Shown: positions 6,995-13,775 of the stretch, one piece after another | How positions within the stretch are numbered: the first letter of the stretch is position 1 | Layout: each line of letters starts with the position of its first letter | Source of the DNA: a virus | DNA length: 38,028 nucleotides | IMG/VR virus record: IMGVR_UViG_3300048592_000291 | Coordinates: 1 to 38,028 of that record | Strand: one strand, 5' to 3' | Translations under genes and position numbers: made by a program | The notes under the pieces: generated by a model | The model's input: only the letters and a program-made list of their open reading frames with translations | What the model was told of the DNA's origin: nothing | Database searches by the model: none

Positions 6995-7513
6995 ATGAAT
7001 GACAAGGCTTTTTATCGCACACAATGGTTGATCCGCCGCTATGCGAGTGAGGCGGATTTTGAGAGCGGGCAGGCGACGCCGGTGGTCGATGCGGCTGGCG
7101 TTGAGCTGGCGGCGGAGTCGGTGATTGACGGCAATCTGCTGCTCAATGAGGGCATCGCTGAATTGTGGGACCTGGTGATCGGGGCAGGCACGCCGACAAG
7201 CTTCGCCAATGCCAACGCCTACATCGGCGTGGGCGACAGCAGCACGGCGGCCGCAGCGTCGCAGACGGGCTTGCAGGCATCGACCAACAAGGCGTATGTG
7301 GGCATGGAGTCCGGCTATCCGAGCCGCAGCGCGCAGACGGTGACGTGGCGCGCCGTGTTCGGCACGTCAGCCGGCAATTTCGCCTGGCAGGAATTCACGG
7401 TCGCCAATGGCAACAGTGACGCAGCCGACAACCTGAATCGGGTTGTCAGCGACCAGGGCACAAAAGCATCCGGGCAGACGTGGACGGTTGACGTGTCGAT
7501 CACGTTGAGCTAG
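6995..7513 (+). CDS. Phage structural protein of unknown role
   Basis: Encodes 172 residues. The ATG at 6995 is chosen over an in-frame upstream ATG at 6974 because AGGAGG (6985-6990) lies four bases before it. The sequence contains beta-rich, Gly/Ser/Thr-rich segments such as NANAYIGVGDSSTAAAASQTGLQ (here broken: NANAYIGVGDS then STAAAASQTG, about residues 69-92) and NRVVSDQGTKASGQTWTVDVSI near the end. This layout resembles small phage structural proteins often annotated as tail fibre or head decoration partners. It directly follows the repeat protein and probably works with it on the virion surface. I do not recognise a named family. Confidence 0.65.
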   Translation: MNDKAFYRTQWLIRRYASEADFESGQATPVVDAAGVELAAESVIDGNLLLNEGIAELWDLVIGAGTPTSFANANAYIGVGDSSTAAAASQTGLQASTNKAYVGMESGYPSRSAQTVTWRAVFGTSAGNFAWQEFTVANGNSDAADNLNRVVSDQGTKASGQTWTVDVSITLS

Positions 7514-7522
7514 CGAGGCACT

Positions 7523-7840
7523 ATGGAGCGCGTCAACGAGCAGAGCACGGCCTATGTGACGGCTATCTTCCGTGACAAAACGGGGACGGCGGCGACGCCA
7601 GCGGCGATCAGCTATCGCATTGACGACGTGGCCACCGGGCAGGAGATCCGCGACGACACGGCGATTACGCCGGCGGCCAGCACGGTCGAGATCACGCTGA
7701 CGCCGGCGGACAATGCGATCGTGTCGGCCACGCGGCCGATCGAGGTGCATGCACTGACGGTGACGGCGACCTACGGCGATGCTGACGCCGTGCGCGGGGT
7801 TTACCTGTTCGAGGTGGCAAACCTAATGGCGGTGACGTAA
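7523..7840 (+). CDS. Small beta-rich structural protein, Ig-like
   Basis: Encodes 105 residues preceded by GAGG five bases from the ATG. Alternating hydrophobic segments (TAYVTAIFRDKTG, AISYRIDD, STVEITLTPADNAIV, HALTVTATYGD) suggest a single immunoglobulin-like beta-sandwich. Similar small domains decorate phage heads or occur in neck proteins. It is the third gene of the insert between the two connector genes, and its last base is the first base of the next start codon. Function is inferred only from fold impression and position. Confidence 0.65.
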   Translation: MERVNEQSTAYVTAIFRDKTGTAATPAAISYRIDDVATGQEIRDDTAITPAASTVEITLTPADNAIVSATRPIEVHALTVTATYGDADAVRGVYLFEVANLMAVT

Positions 7841-8160
7841 TGATCCGGGCGGGCGATCTCAACGAGCAGGTCACGATCCAGGCGGCGACGGTCACGCGCG
7901 GCACGGCCAACGCCGAGGTCGTGAGCTGGTCCAGCGTTGCAATGGTTTGGGCGAAGATCGTCGAGCGTGGCGGCCGGGAGCCGCTGCTCGCCGACCGTCC
8001 GGTGATGGTCGTGGCCTACGAGGTGACGATCCGCGCCGGGGTCAACGTGACGCACAGCGACCGCTTGTTGTGGGGCGACAAGGTGTTGGCGATTGACACG
8101 GTGACGCCCCGTCGGGCGGAGGGGTCGATTGTGCTGCGCTGTATGGAGATTGAGATCTAG
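7840..8160 (+). CDS. Head closure / head-tail joining protein (SPP1 gp16-like)
   Basis: Encodes 106 residues. The opening MIRAGDLNEQVTIQAATVTR is very typical of the phage head-tail joining family, which forms the ring between the portal adaptor and the tail. WSSVAMVWAKIVERGGRE (about 30-47), the central YEVTIRAG and the LLWGDKVLAIDTVTPR segment complete the pattern. Length fits the family. It is followed by the second terminator-promoter cassette, so the head module ends here and the tail module is separately transcribed. Confidence 0.88.
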   Translation: MIRAGDLNEQVTIQAATVTRGTANAEVVSWSSVAMVWAKIVERGGREPLLADRPVMVVAYEVTIRAGVNVTHSDRLLWGDKVLAIDTVTPRRAEGSIVLRCMEIEI

Positions 8161-8183
8161 GGAGTTGCGAGGGGAGAGGCGAA

Positions 8184-8209
8184 CCCGGCCCATGGCGGCC
8201 GGGTTTTTT
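8184..8209 (+). terminator. Intrinsic terminator, cassette copy 2
   Basis: CCCGGCC (8184-8190) pairs with GGCCGGG (8197-8203), loop CATGGC, followed by TTTTTT (8204-8209). It separates head genes from tail genes. Confidence 0.85.
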
Positions 8210-8220
8210 GTTGCCTGCGA

Positions 8221-8248
8221 CTGGCAGTCCGAACGGGTGTGCTACGCT
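8221..8248 (+). promoter_or_regulatory. Promoter with extended -10, copy 2
   Basis: CTGGCA (8221-8226), 16-base spacer and TGC-TACGCT with the hexamer at 8243-8248, as in copy 1. The predicted first transcribed base is the A of the ATG at 8255, so the tail operon mRNA may be leaderless. Confidence 0.55.
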
Positions 8249-8254
8249 GGCGGC

Positions 8255-8749
8255 ATGGCGCGACGTGGACGGATGGCGGTGCGGGTGCGCATCGACGGGA
8301 TCAAGCAACTCGAGGAGCGGCTGACGACGGTTGGCCTGACGCTGCGCTCGCCGGCGGTGACGAGCGAGATCCAGCGCGGGGCCGATATCATGGCGGCCAG
8401 GGCGCAGGTCAAAGCGCCGAGTGACCTGGGCAATTTGCGGCGCGGCATCTACACGGCGAGCAAAGAGCGGCAGGGATTTGTGCAACTGACGCGCAAGGGG
8501 CGGCGGATCAATTCGGGGTTGCGCTATCCGCCACGACCGGGGCAAGTGGTGCTGGTGTCCAGCGTCTACTATTCGCTCTTCGTCGAGCGTGGACGCAAGC
8601 GCAACAGCAAGCGCGGCTACATGCGAGCGCGTCCCTATTTCCGGTCAGCGGTGCGCGAGAGCCAGCAGACGGCGACCGCTTTCATCCTGCGCAGGCTGGA
8701 GAGGCTGATTGCCGAGCGCTGGAATGCCGGGTGGGGGAAGGGTCGATGA
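8255..8749 (+). CDS. HK97 gp10-like tail completion protein
   Basis: Encodes 164 residues starting at the ATG of the repeated cassette. VRIDGIKQLEERL (9-21) at the start, the AKAPSDLGNLRRGIY-like segment (QVKAPSDLGNLRRGIYTA, 52-69), YYSLFVERGRK and the C-terminal ARPYFRSAVRESQ are all hallmarks of the HK97 gp10 family, which acts at the head-tail interface during tail completion. An ATG at 8273 would shorten it by six residues. The reading frame also continues upstream to an ATG in the terminator loop (8192), which I do not take as the start. Its stop overlaps the next ATG. Confidence 0.88.
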   Translation: MARRGRMAVRVRIDGIKQLEERLTTVGLTLRSPAVTSEIQRGADIMAARAQVKAPSDLGNLRRGIYTASKERQGFVQLTRKGRRINSGLRYPPRPGQVVLVSSVYYSLFVERGRKRNSKRGYMRARPYFRSAVRESQQTATAFILRRLERLIAERWNAGWGKGR

Positions 8750-9120
8750 TCGAATCCTCTGTGGTGGCTGTGCTGCTGGCCGATACGGACATAACCGACA
8801 TTGTCGGCGACCGCATCACGCCGGTGGCGGTGCGCCAGGCGGCGGATGTTCCGGCGATTACCTTCGCGCGGCAGGGCGGCAGCCGAGAATATACGTTCGG
8901 CGGCGGGGTGCAGGCGGATGTGACGATCTCCCTGACCTGCTGGGCGGCGACATGGCTGGTGGCGCGCAACGGCGCGGAGGCGATGCGGGCGGCGCTGGAT
9001 GCCTATCAGGGCGGTGACATCGCCGTGGCCAGCGTCACGGATGGGGCGGACTATTACGATCCGGAAGCGGATCTGTTCGGCTGCACGGTGATCGCAGCGG
9101 TCAACTATAGCGAGGTGTGA
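8746..9120 (+). CDS. Tail terminator / completion protein (DUF3168-like)
   Basis: Encodes 124 residues. The start MIESSVVAVLLADTDITDIVGDRITPVAV (read in two parts: MIESSVVAVLLADTDI, then TDIVGDRITPVAV) followed by ADVPAITFARQGG is the typical opening of the DUF3168/gp17-like tail completion proteins that cap the tail tube at the head side. LTCWAATWLVARNGAEAMRA fits the central helix. The ATGA overlap with the previous gene and the position between gp10-like and tail-tube genes agree. It ends just before GAGG that serves the next gene. Confidence 0.82.
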   Translation: MIESSVVAVLLADTDITDIVGDRITPVAVRQAADVPAITFARQGGSREYTFGGGVQADVTISLTCWAATWLVARNGAEAMRAALDAYQGGDIAVASVTDGADYYDPEADLFGCTVIAAVNYSEV

Positions 9121-9122
9121 CG

Positions 9123-9848
9123 ATGGGTGTAAAGGCGTACAACGGGCGGCTGCTGGTCGATGAGTTCGACTTTTCGCTCGACACGTTCTCGGCGACGCTG
9201 GAGAGCACTGCCGAGGCGCTGGAGAGTAGCAATTGGCAGAGTGCGGCCATGCAGTACCAGCCGGACGCGGCGAGCGGCTCGCTCTCCATGGTCGGCTACT
9301 ACACCGGCAACGATGCGGGCGACATCTACCAGGAGATCTACAGTCGCCTCGGCACGGAAACGGCCGCCTATGCGGCTTGGCTGCTCGATACGTCTGCGCT
9401 GGGCAATCCGGCCTACGTGGTCGATACGGCCTGGGGCGCAAGCGTGACCATCGATACGCCGGTCAACGACCTGCTGAAATTTTCCGGCAGCTTCGAGGGC
9501 GTGGTCTATGGCGGCGTGACGCTGCTTGATGGCGTGGCGTCGGCGACGGGCAACGGAACCACCGTCACGCTGCCGGGCGGCGGCACGACGGGCGGCCGGG
9601 CGTACCTGTTCGTGCGCACCATCACCGGCACGGCGACCAATGCGATCGTTTCGGTGGAATGCGACTCGGTGGTCGGCATGACGACGCCGACGGACAAAGG
9701 ATCGATCACCTTCTCGGATGTGGGTGTCTATACGCTGACCATCTCCGGGACGGTGGAAACATATGTACGGGTAACGATCGATGCGCTGGGCGGGGCGACC
9801 AACTTCACGGCCGCGCTGATTCTGTGCGTCGATGATGTGACGATGTAA
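9123..9848 (+). CDS. Tail-tube-like protein with C-terminal extra domain
   Basis: Encodes 241 residues. ATG 9123 is favoured over an upstream in-frame GTG at 9117 because GAGG lies seven bases before it. Residues 1-130 contain VDEFDFSLDTFSATLEST and SNWQSAAMQYQPDAASGSL, which resemble the corresponding segments of the next gene, so the two are paralogues. Such proteins form the phage tail tube. The last 100 residues (TVTLPGGGTTGGRAYLFVR, TDKGSITFSDVGVYTLTISG) look like an added Ig-like beta domain that would point outward from the tube. Which of the two paralogues is the main tube protein cannot be decided from sequence. Confidence 0.75.
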   Translation: MGVKAYNGRLLVDEFDFSLDTFSATLESTAEALESSNWQSAAMQYQPDAASGSLSMVGYYTGNDAGDIYQEIYSRLGTETAAYAAWLLDTSALGNPAYVVDTAWGASVTIDTPVNDLLKFSGSFEGVVYGGVTLLDGVASATGNGTTVTLPGGGTTGGRAYLFVRTITGTATNAIVSVECDSVVGMTTPTDKGSITFSDVGVYTLTISGTVETYVRVTIDALGGATNFTAALILCVDDVTM

Positions 9849-9861
9849 TCAGGAGGATTCA

Positions 9862-10278
9862 ATGGCACGCACCAAGGCATTGCAAAATGTCGGCATCACC
9901 TACGACGGCGACAATTTGCAGTCTCATCTCAACACGGCATCGTTTAGCGCCACGGTCGAGGCAATCGAATCGACCACGTTCGCCAGTTCGGCCATGGAGC
10001 AGGGGCCGGGCGCACCGGCGTTCTCGGTTGACATTGGCGGGCCGTGGACAAAGACGCTCGATGATTTTCTGCGGCCGGACGTGCTGACGCCGCCGACCAC
10101 ACTCAAGACGCTCGTCTATTTTGTTGGGGCGTCGGGCAGCCGCGTGACCTACACATGGACGGGCAGCGCCACGGTCGGGGCGTTTATCAGCAACTACGCA
10201 ATCAACGCCGACAATCCCATGGGCGACATCACGTGGTCGGGCACGCTGACAATCTCCGGTTCGCCGGTCATCTCCTAG
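9862..10278 (+). CDS. Probable major tail tube protein
   Basis: Encodes 138 residues after a very strong AGGAGG (five bases before ATG), consistent with high expression. SHLNTASFSATVEAIESTTF and ASSAMEQGPGAPAFSVDIGG match the tube-like segments of the upstream paralogue, and WTKTLDDFLRPDVLTPP plus GDITWSGTLTISGSPV at the end fit a small tail tube protein. It sits immediately before the tail chaperone pair, the expected place for the major tail protein. The start signal and size make it the best candidate for the abundant tube subunit. Confidence 0.75.
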   Translation: MARTKALQNVGITYDGDNLQSHLNTASFSATVEAIESTTFASSAMEQGPGAPAFSVDIGGPWTKTLDDFLRPDVLTPPTTLKTLVYFVGASGSRVTYTWTGSATVGAFISNYAINADNPMGDITWSGTLTISGSPVIS

Positions 10279-10281
10279 CCC

Positions 10282-10665
10282 ATGCCAATCCGAGTGCATT
10301 CAGATGCGGAGGGGCTGGAGCATTGCTATGTTGACGTCAGCGAGAGATGGTCAATTGGCGACTTCTCGGCAATGTTCGCGAACCGGGAGAGCTGGATCGA
10401 GGTTTTCAGGCGGCGCGCCGTGGGGTGCAACCTGGAAACGGCGGACGGTGAGACGCTGACGAATCCAAACGATGTTGTCGAGCGCTTCGACGATCTTGAT
10501 TTGCGTTTGGGCTTCCTGGTCAACAACTCGCTGGCCATTGCTACCGATCATTTGGCGACGCTGGGAAAAGCGACCAGGCTGGCATTATCCGGCGCCGTCG
10601 GGCCAGCGATGACGACGACGACGGCGCCGAATTCGACGACGAACCGGATCGGCCAGCCGGAATAA
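10282..10665 (+). CDS. Tail assembly chaperone, short product (gpG-like)
   Basis: Encodes 127 residues in the zero frame. In siphoviruses this position, between the tail tube and the tape measure, is occupied by the tail assembly chaperone that coats the tape measure before tube polymerisation. The protein has SERWSIGDFSAMFANRESWIEVF near the N-terminus (read as SERWSIGDFS and AMFANRESWIEVF) and a conserved-looking helical core. After the slippery sequence at 10563-10569 the zero frame becomes Thr/Ala-rich and low complexity (MTTTTAPNSTT), as expected for a frame whose tail is not strongly selected. Most ribosomes would make this form. It starts four bases after the tail tube stop. Confidence 0.8.
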   Translation: MPIRVHSDAEGLEHCYVDVSERWSIGDFSAMFANRESWIEVFRRRAVGCNLETADGETLTNPNDVVERFDDLDLRLGFLVNNSLAIATDHLATLGKATRLALSGAVGPAMTTTTAPNSTTNRIGQPE

Positions 10666-10934
10666 GTGCGGCGCTGGCTGCGGTTCATCCGGCGGAGTGG
10701 GATGCATGGATGCTCAACCGCTTTCCAGGTCGCACGCTGGAGGAACTCGATGACATGGACGTGCTGCGCGTGCTGCGTGCAGCGAAAGTCCAGGAGATCG
10801 ACCGGGTCGAGGCGATGCGGCAGCTATCGATGGACAAGGACGGCCAGAAGCGGCTGGAGCCGGAGGATTGGAAGGCCATCGCACGGCATGACCGGCTGAT
10901 CAGGCGGTACGGGGGCGAGACAGATGGCGGGTAA
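10282..10934 (+). CDS. Tail assembly chaperone, -1 frameshift product (gpGT-like)
   Basis: Predicted fusion of codons 1-96 of the zero frame with the -1 frame from 10569 to the TAA at 10932-10934, about 217 residues. The -1 frame is open from the slippery site to the stop and looks fully protein-like: an acidic linker with five Asp in a row, then SAALAAVHPAEWDAWMLNR, TLEELDDMDVLRVLRAAKV and a charged C-terminus ending 11 bases inside the tape measure gene. In lambda and its relatives the GT form bridges the tape measure and the tube protein. An internal ATG at 10710 could give a separate product, but it has no ribosome-binding site, and the coding signal extends well upstream of it, so frameshifting explains the data better. 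Confidence 0.8.
10563..10569 (+). promoter_or_regulatory. -1 ribosomal frameshift slippery heptamer GGGAAAA
   Basis: In the zero frame this reads G GGA AAA, an exact X XXY YYZ heptamer and close to the lambda G/T site GGGAAAG. After a -1 slip both codons re-pair as GGG AAA. The following -1 frame is open for 122 codons. Confidence 0.85.
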
Positions 10935-13404
10935 TGCCAATCTAGTCATCAGCATTACAGCGAAGGACGGCGCAAGTTCGACCTTTCGCAAAGTGAAAAT
11001 GAACCTGGGCGAGCTGGAGCAGTCAACCAGCGGCGTGGGGGATGCCGTCGGGGATCTCGGCGGCATTTTTGGATCGACGCTCGGCAAGATCGGCGCGGGC
11101 ATCGGCGCGGCGTTTGCGGTCGAGAAGATCGTTAGCACCACGTTCGAGCTAGGCAAAGTCGGCGCACAGGCGCAGCGTACGCAGGCGTCGTTTGACGAGA
11201 TGGCGGCGGGCGTCGGCTCGTCGGGCGATGCGATGCTGGCGGCGATGCGCCAGGCGACGGCGGGCACGGTCAGCAATTCGCAGTTGATGCTGGCCGCCAA
11301 CCGGGCGATGATGCTGGGTGTTTCCGACAACGCCGACGAGATGTCGCGGTTGATGGCGGCGGCCATCGAGCGCGGGCGGGCGCTGGGCGTGGATGCGTCG
11401 CAGGCGGTCAACGATGTGATCACCGGCATCGGGCGCATGTCGCCGCAGATTCTGGACAATCTGGGTATCGTGGGCGCAGCGGCGGCGATGGATGAGTACG
11501 CCAAGAGCCTCGGCAAAACCGCCGACCAGTTGACCGACGTTGAGAAGAAGCAGGCGCTGGTCAACTCTGTGCTGGCGGGTGCGTCGGGGCCTGCGGTGAT
11601 CGACGATGCGGCGGCGGCGTTCGAGCGGATGGACGCCAGCATCCAAAACGCCAAGGAGGCGTTGGGCGTGCTTTTCGGCCCGGCAGTTGCAGCGATTGCA
11701 GACAAGTTAGCCAATGCGGCGGTGGGGCTGACCGACGCGCTGACGCCGGAGGGCATCAACGACACGGCCAACAAGTTGGCAGGCTACGCGCAGCGGCTGT
11801 CGGAGATCCACAGCCAGATCGAGGCGTTGCAGCGGGTACGCGAAACGCTGGCCACGCAGCCGGCGATGGCACCGATCGAGTACCAGCAATTCACGCCGGG
11901 CGATATCGACGCGCAGGTCAGCGCGCTGGAAAGCCAGGCGAAAGCAGTCGCCTCGATCGTCTACGAAACGCAGCGGCAATATTACCAGCTAAAGGGCAAC
12001 GTAGAGCAGACGGTCGCCACGCAGGAGGCCCAGCACGCCTACAACCAAACGCTGTGGGAGGGGCTGGCGGCGTGGGATGCGTTTCAATCCGCCGCACAGC
12101 AGGCGCAGGCGGCGACACTGGCGGCGACTGACCAGATCATGCAGTCGGCGCAGGGGCAACTGGCCAGCATTGCGCAGGGCGTCGCAGCGGCGCAGGGCGA
12201 GCAGGCCGGGCTGGATTGGCTTGAGATGATGAATCGGCTATTGGCCGATCAGATTGAAAAGTGGGCGGCGGAGGGGCGCACCATCGCACAGATTACCGGC
12301 GTCCTGCTGCCAAACTACATCAGCGCACTGCGCAAAGTCGCCGACGGCTCCGAGGAGGCGGCGGAGGCCATGGCCAGCATTGCAAAGGGTGCGCAGACAG
12401 CCGGCACGGTTGGGGCGCGCATGATGGCGGGCCTGTCGATCCGGATCGGCTCCGTGACGCGTGCGGCGCAAACTGCATCCGTGGCGCTGGCGCAGATGGC
12501 TGGCGTGTCGTCGGCGCTGAATGCGGCGCAGGGGCGCGGGCTGGGCGCTGGATTCAAGACGGCCGATTACGTGCCGATTGAAAAAACGACGAACGCCGTG
12601 ATGGAGTTTGAGAGCGCACTGAGTGATGCGCTCAACGTGGCGGCCTATGGCGGCGGCGGTGGCGGGATCAGCGGAATCGGCGACGAGTTCGACGACCTGC
12701 GCTCAAAAGTGCAGGGCGTGATCAGCGAGGCGATGAGCGCCGATATCGGCGGCTTGAGTCCGGCGAATTTTTTGCCGCGTGAGGACGCCATCAACGAGAA
12801 CGCCAGGCGGCTGGCGGCGATCATGCGCGACGGGCTAGGCGGCCAGGAATGGATGGAGGAATTTAAAGCCGAGGTTCCTGCGCTGTTCGAGGAGCTGGCG
12901 AACAGCGACGATCCACGCGCAGCGGCGGCGCGCATGTTGCAGCAGTTTCAGTCCGGGCTGCGGCCTGAGCTGCTGGACAGGGGCATGATTAAGGAGCGCG
13001 TCAGGACAATGCTTCTGGGCGACCAGAGCGCCGCGCAGCTGGCCGAGGAGATTGCGCAGGAGCTGTCGAGCGAGCTGGGCGTCAGCCTGGCGCAGGCGCA
13101 GCAGGCGGTCTCTTCGGCCATGGGCGGCGGTGCGCTGGGTGGTGCGCTGCCGGAGGGTGTTGCACCGGGACCGGATGGCAGCGAGCAGGGCGTCACGTTT
13201 GTGTCGTCGTGGGTCAAAACCGTGACGGGCATGGTTGGCGATTTCGGCGCCAGCGGCAAGAGCGCCGGCAATGCGTTCGGGTCCGGGTTTATGAGCGTGC
13301 AGAGCACATTTATCACGCAGTGGGCGGAGGCGCTGGTCGCACTGGTTACGGCTGGCGTTGTGCAGCGGATGGCGAGCGATGCCAGCAGGACAGGAGCGCG
13401 CTAA
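10924..13404 (+). CDS. Tail tape measure protein
   Basis: Encodes 826 residues and is the longest gene of the tail core, directly after the chaperone pair. Tape measure proteins set tail length and are injected with the DNA. The opening NLVISITAKDGASSTFRKVK is typical, and a hydrophobic Gly/Ala-rich segment (GGIFGSTLGKIGAGIGAAFA, near residues 40-60) follows. Long Ala/Gln-rich helical stretches fill the middle (about 240-480). Residues about 700-790 are again helical, then a Gly-rich end. Using roughly 1.5 angstrom per residue, a known rule for helical tape measures, the tail would be near 120 nm. No lytic transglycosylase or peptidase motif is apparent. The start overlaps the chaperone stop. 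Confidence 0.92.
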   Translation: MAGNANLVISITAKDGASSTFRKVKMNLGELEQSTSGVGDAVGDLGGIFGSTLGKIGAGIGAAFAVEKIVSTTFELGKVGAQAQRTQASFDEMAAGVGSSGDAMLAAMRQATAGTVSNSQLMLAANRAMMLGVSDNADEMSRLMAAAIERGRALGVDASQAVNDVITGIGRMSPQILDNLGIVGAAAAMDEYAKSLGKTADQLTDVEKKQALVNSVLAGASGPAVIDDAAAAFERMDASIQNAKEALGVLFGPAVAAIADKLANAAVGLTDALTPEGINDTANKLAGYAQRLSEIHSQIEALQRVRETLATQPAMAPIEYQQFTPGDIDAQVSALESQAKAVASIVYETQRQYYQLKGNVEQTVATQEAQHAYNQTLWEGLAAWDAFQSAAQQAQAATLAATDQIMQSAQGQLASIAQGVAAAQGEQAGLDWLEMMNRLLADQIEKWAAEGRTIAQITGVLLPNYISALRKVADGSEEAAEAMASIAKGAQTAGTVGARMMAGLSIRIGSVTRAAQTASVALAQMAGVSSALNAAQGRGLGAGFKTADYVPIEKTTNAVMEFESALSDALNVAAYGGGGGGISGIGDEFDDLRSKVQGVISEAMSADIGGLSPANFLPREDAINENARRLAAIMRDGLGGQEWMEEFKAEVPALFEELANSDDPRAAAARMLQQFQSGLRPELLDRGMIKERVRTMLLGDQSAAQLAEEIAQELSSELGVSLAQAQQAVSSAMGGGALGGALPEGVAPGPDGSEQGVTFVSSWVKTVTGMVGDFGASGKSAGNAFGSGFMSVQSTFITQWAEALVALVTAGVVQRMASDASRTGAR

Positions 13405-13773
13405 ATGGCGATCACGACAGCGACATTGGGCGGGGTGACACTGCCGCACGTGCAGCCGGACGGCTACATTGAGCGGCCAGGTTATCGCGGCGCAGATCGG
13501 ATCATGCTCTCCGGCGCGCTGGCGACTGACCTGCTGACGACCACAGTCAAGCGAACATTTGAGCTAACCTGGCGACGGCTGACGGAGGCGCAGGTGACGA
13601 CGCTGCTCTCGGCGTTTGCGACCGTGCGTGATGGCTCGGCGGCGTTTGTCTCGCCGCTGGGCGGCTCGTACACCGTGACGCGTGACGAGGGATTCTATGC
13701 GCTTGACATCCGGTGGCGGGCGGATCGGCTGGTCGCCCGCGCCGAGGTGACGATGCGCCTGAGGGAGGTCTAG
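13405..13773 (+). CDS. Small tail protein after the tape measure
   Basis: Encodes 122 residues, starting immediately after the tape measure stop. The sequence is beta-rich with GALATDLLTTTVKRTFELTW (about 35-54) and RLTEAQVTTLLSAFATVRDG (about 56-75), ending in a strand-rich RADRLVARAEVTMRLREV. The phrase pattern of a tail-tip protein with a split-barrel core is similar to short distal tail proteins, which connect the tube to the hub. The position before the hub-like gene agrees. I cannot place it in a named family with certainty. Confidence 0.7.
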   Translation: MAITTATLGGVTLPHVQPDGYIERPGYRGADRIMLSGALATDLLTTTVKRTFELTWRRLTEAQVTTLLSAFATVRDGSAAFVSPLGGSYTVTRDEGFYALDIRWRADRLVARAEVTMRLREV

Positions 13774-13775
13774 CT

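Larger units (their letters stand above)
8184..8257 (+). repeat. 74-bp terminator-promoter-start cassette, copy 2
   Basis: Second copy of the unit at 387-460, identical except at one loop base and again ending at the ATG of the next gene (8255-8257). Confidence 0.9.

Noticed and set aside
5780-7022. Long minus-strand frames opposite the repeat protein (353 and 409 residues)
   Set aside because: They are by-products of the GC-rich repeats on the plus strand, with Ser/Thr/Ala or Arg/His-rich sequence and no start signals.
10666-10899. Plus-strand frame directly after the tail chaperone stop
   Set aside because: It is Arg/Cys/Trp-rich and out of frame with the convincing -1 chaperone extension that covers the same bases.
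10924-13404. A transglycosylase or peptidase domain in the tape measure
   Set aside because: No catalytic motif was found by eye; the sequence is mostly helical with Ala and Gln.
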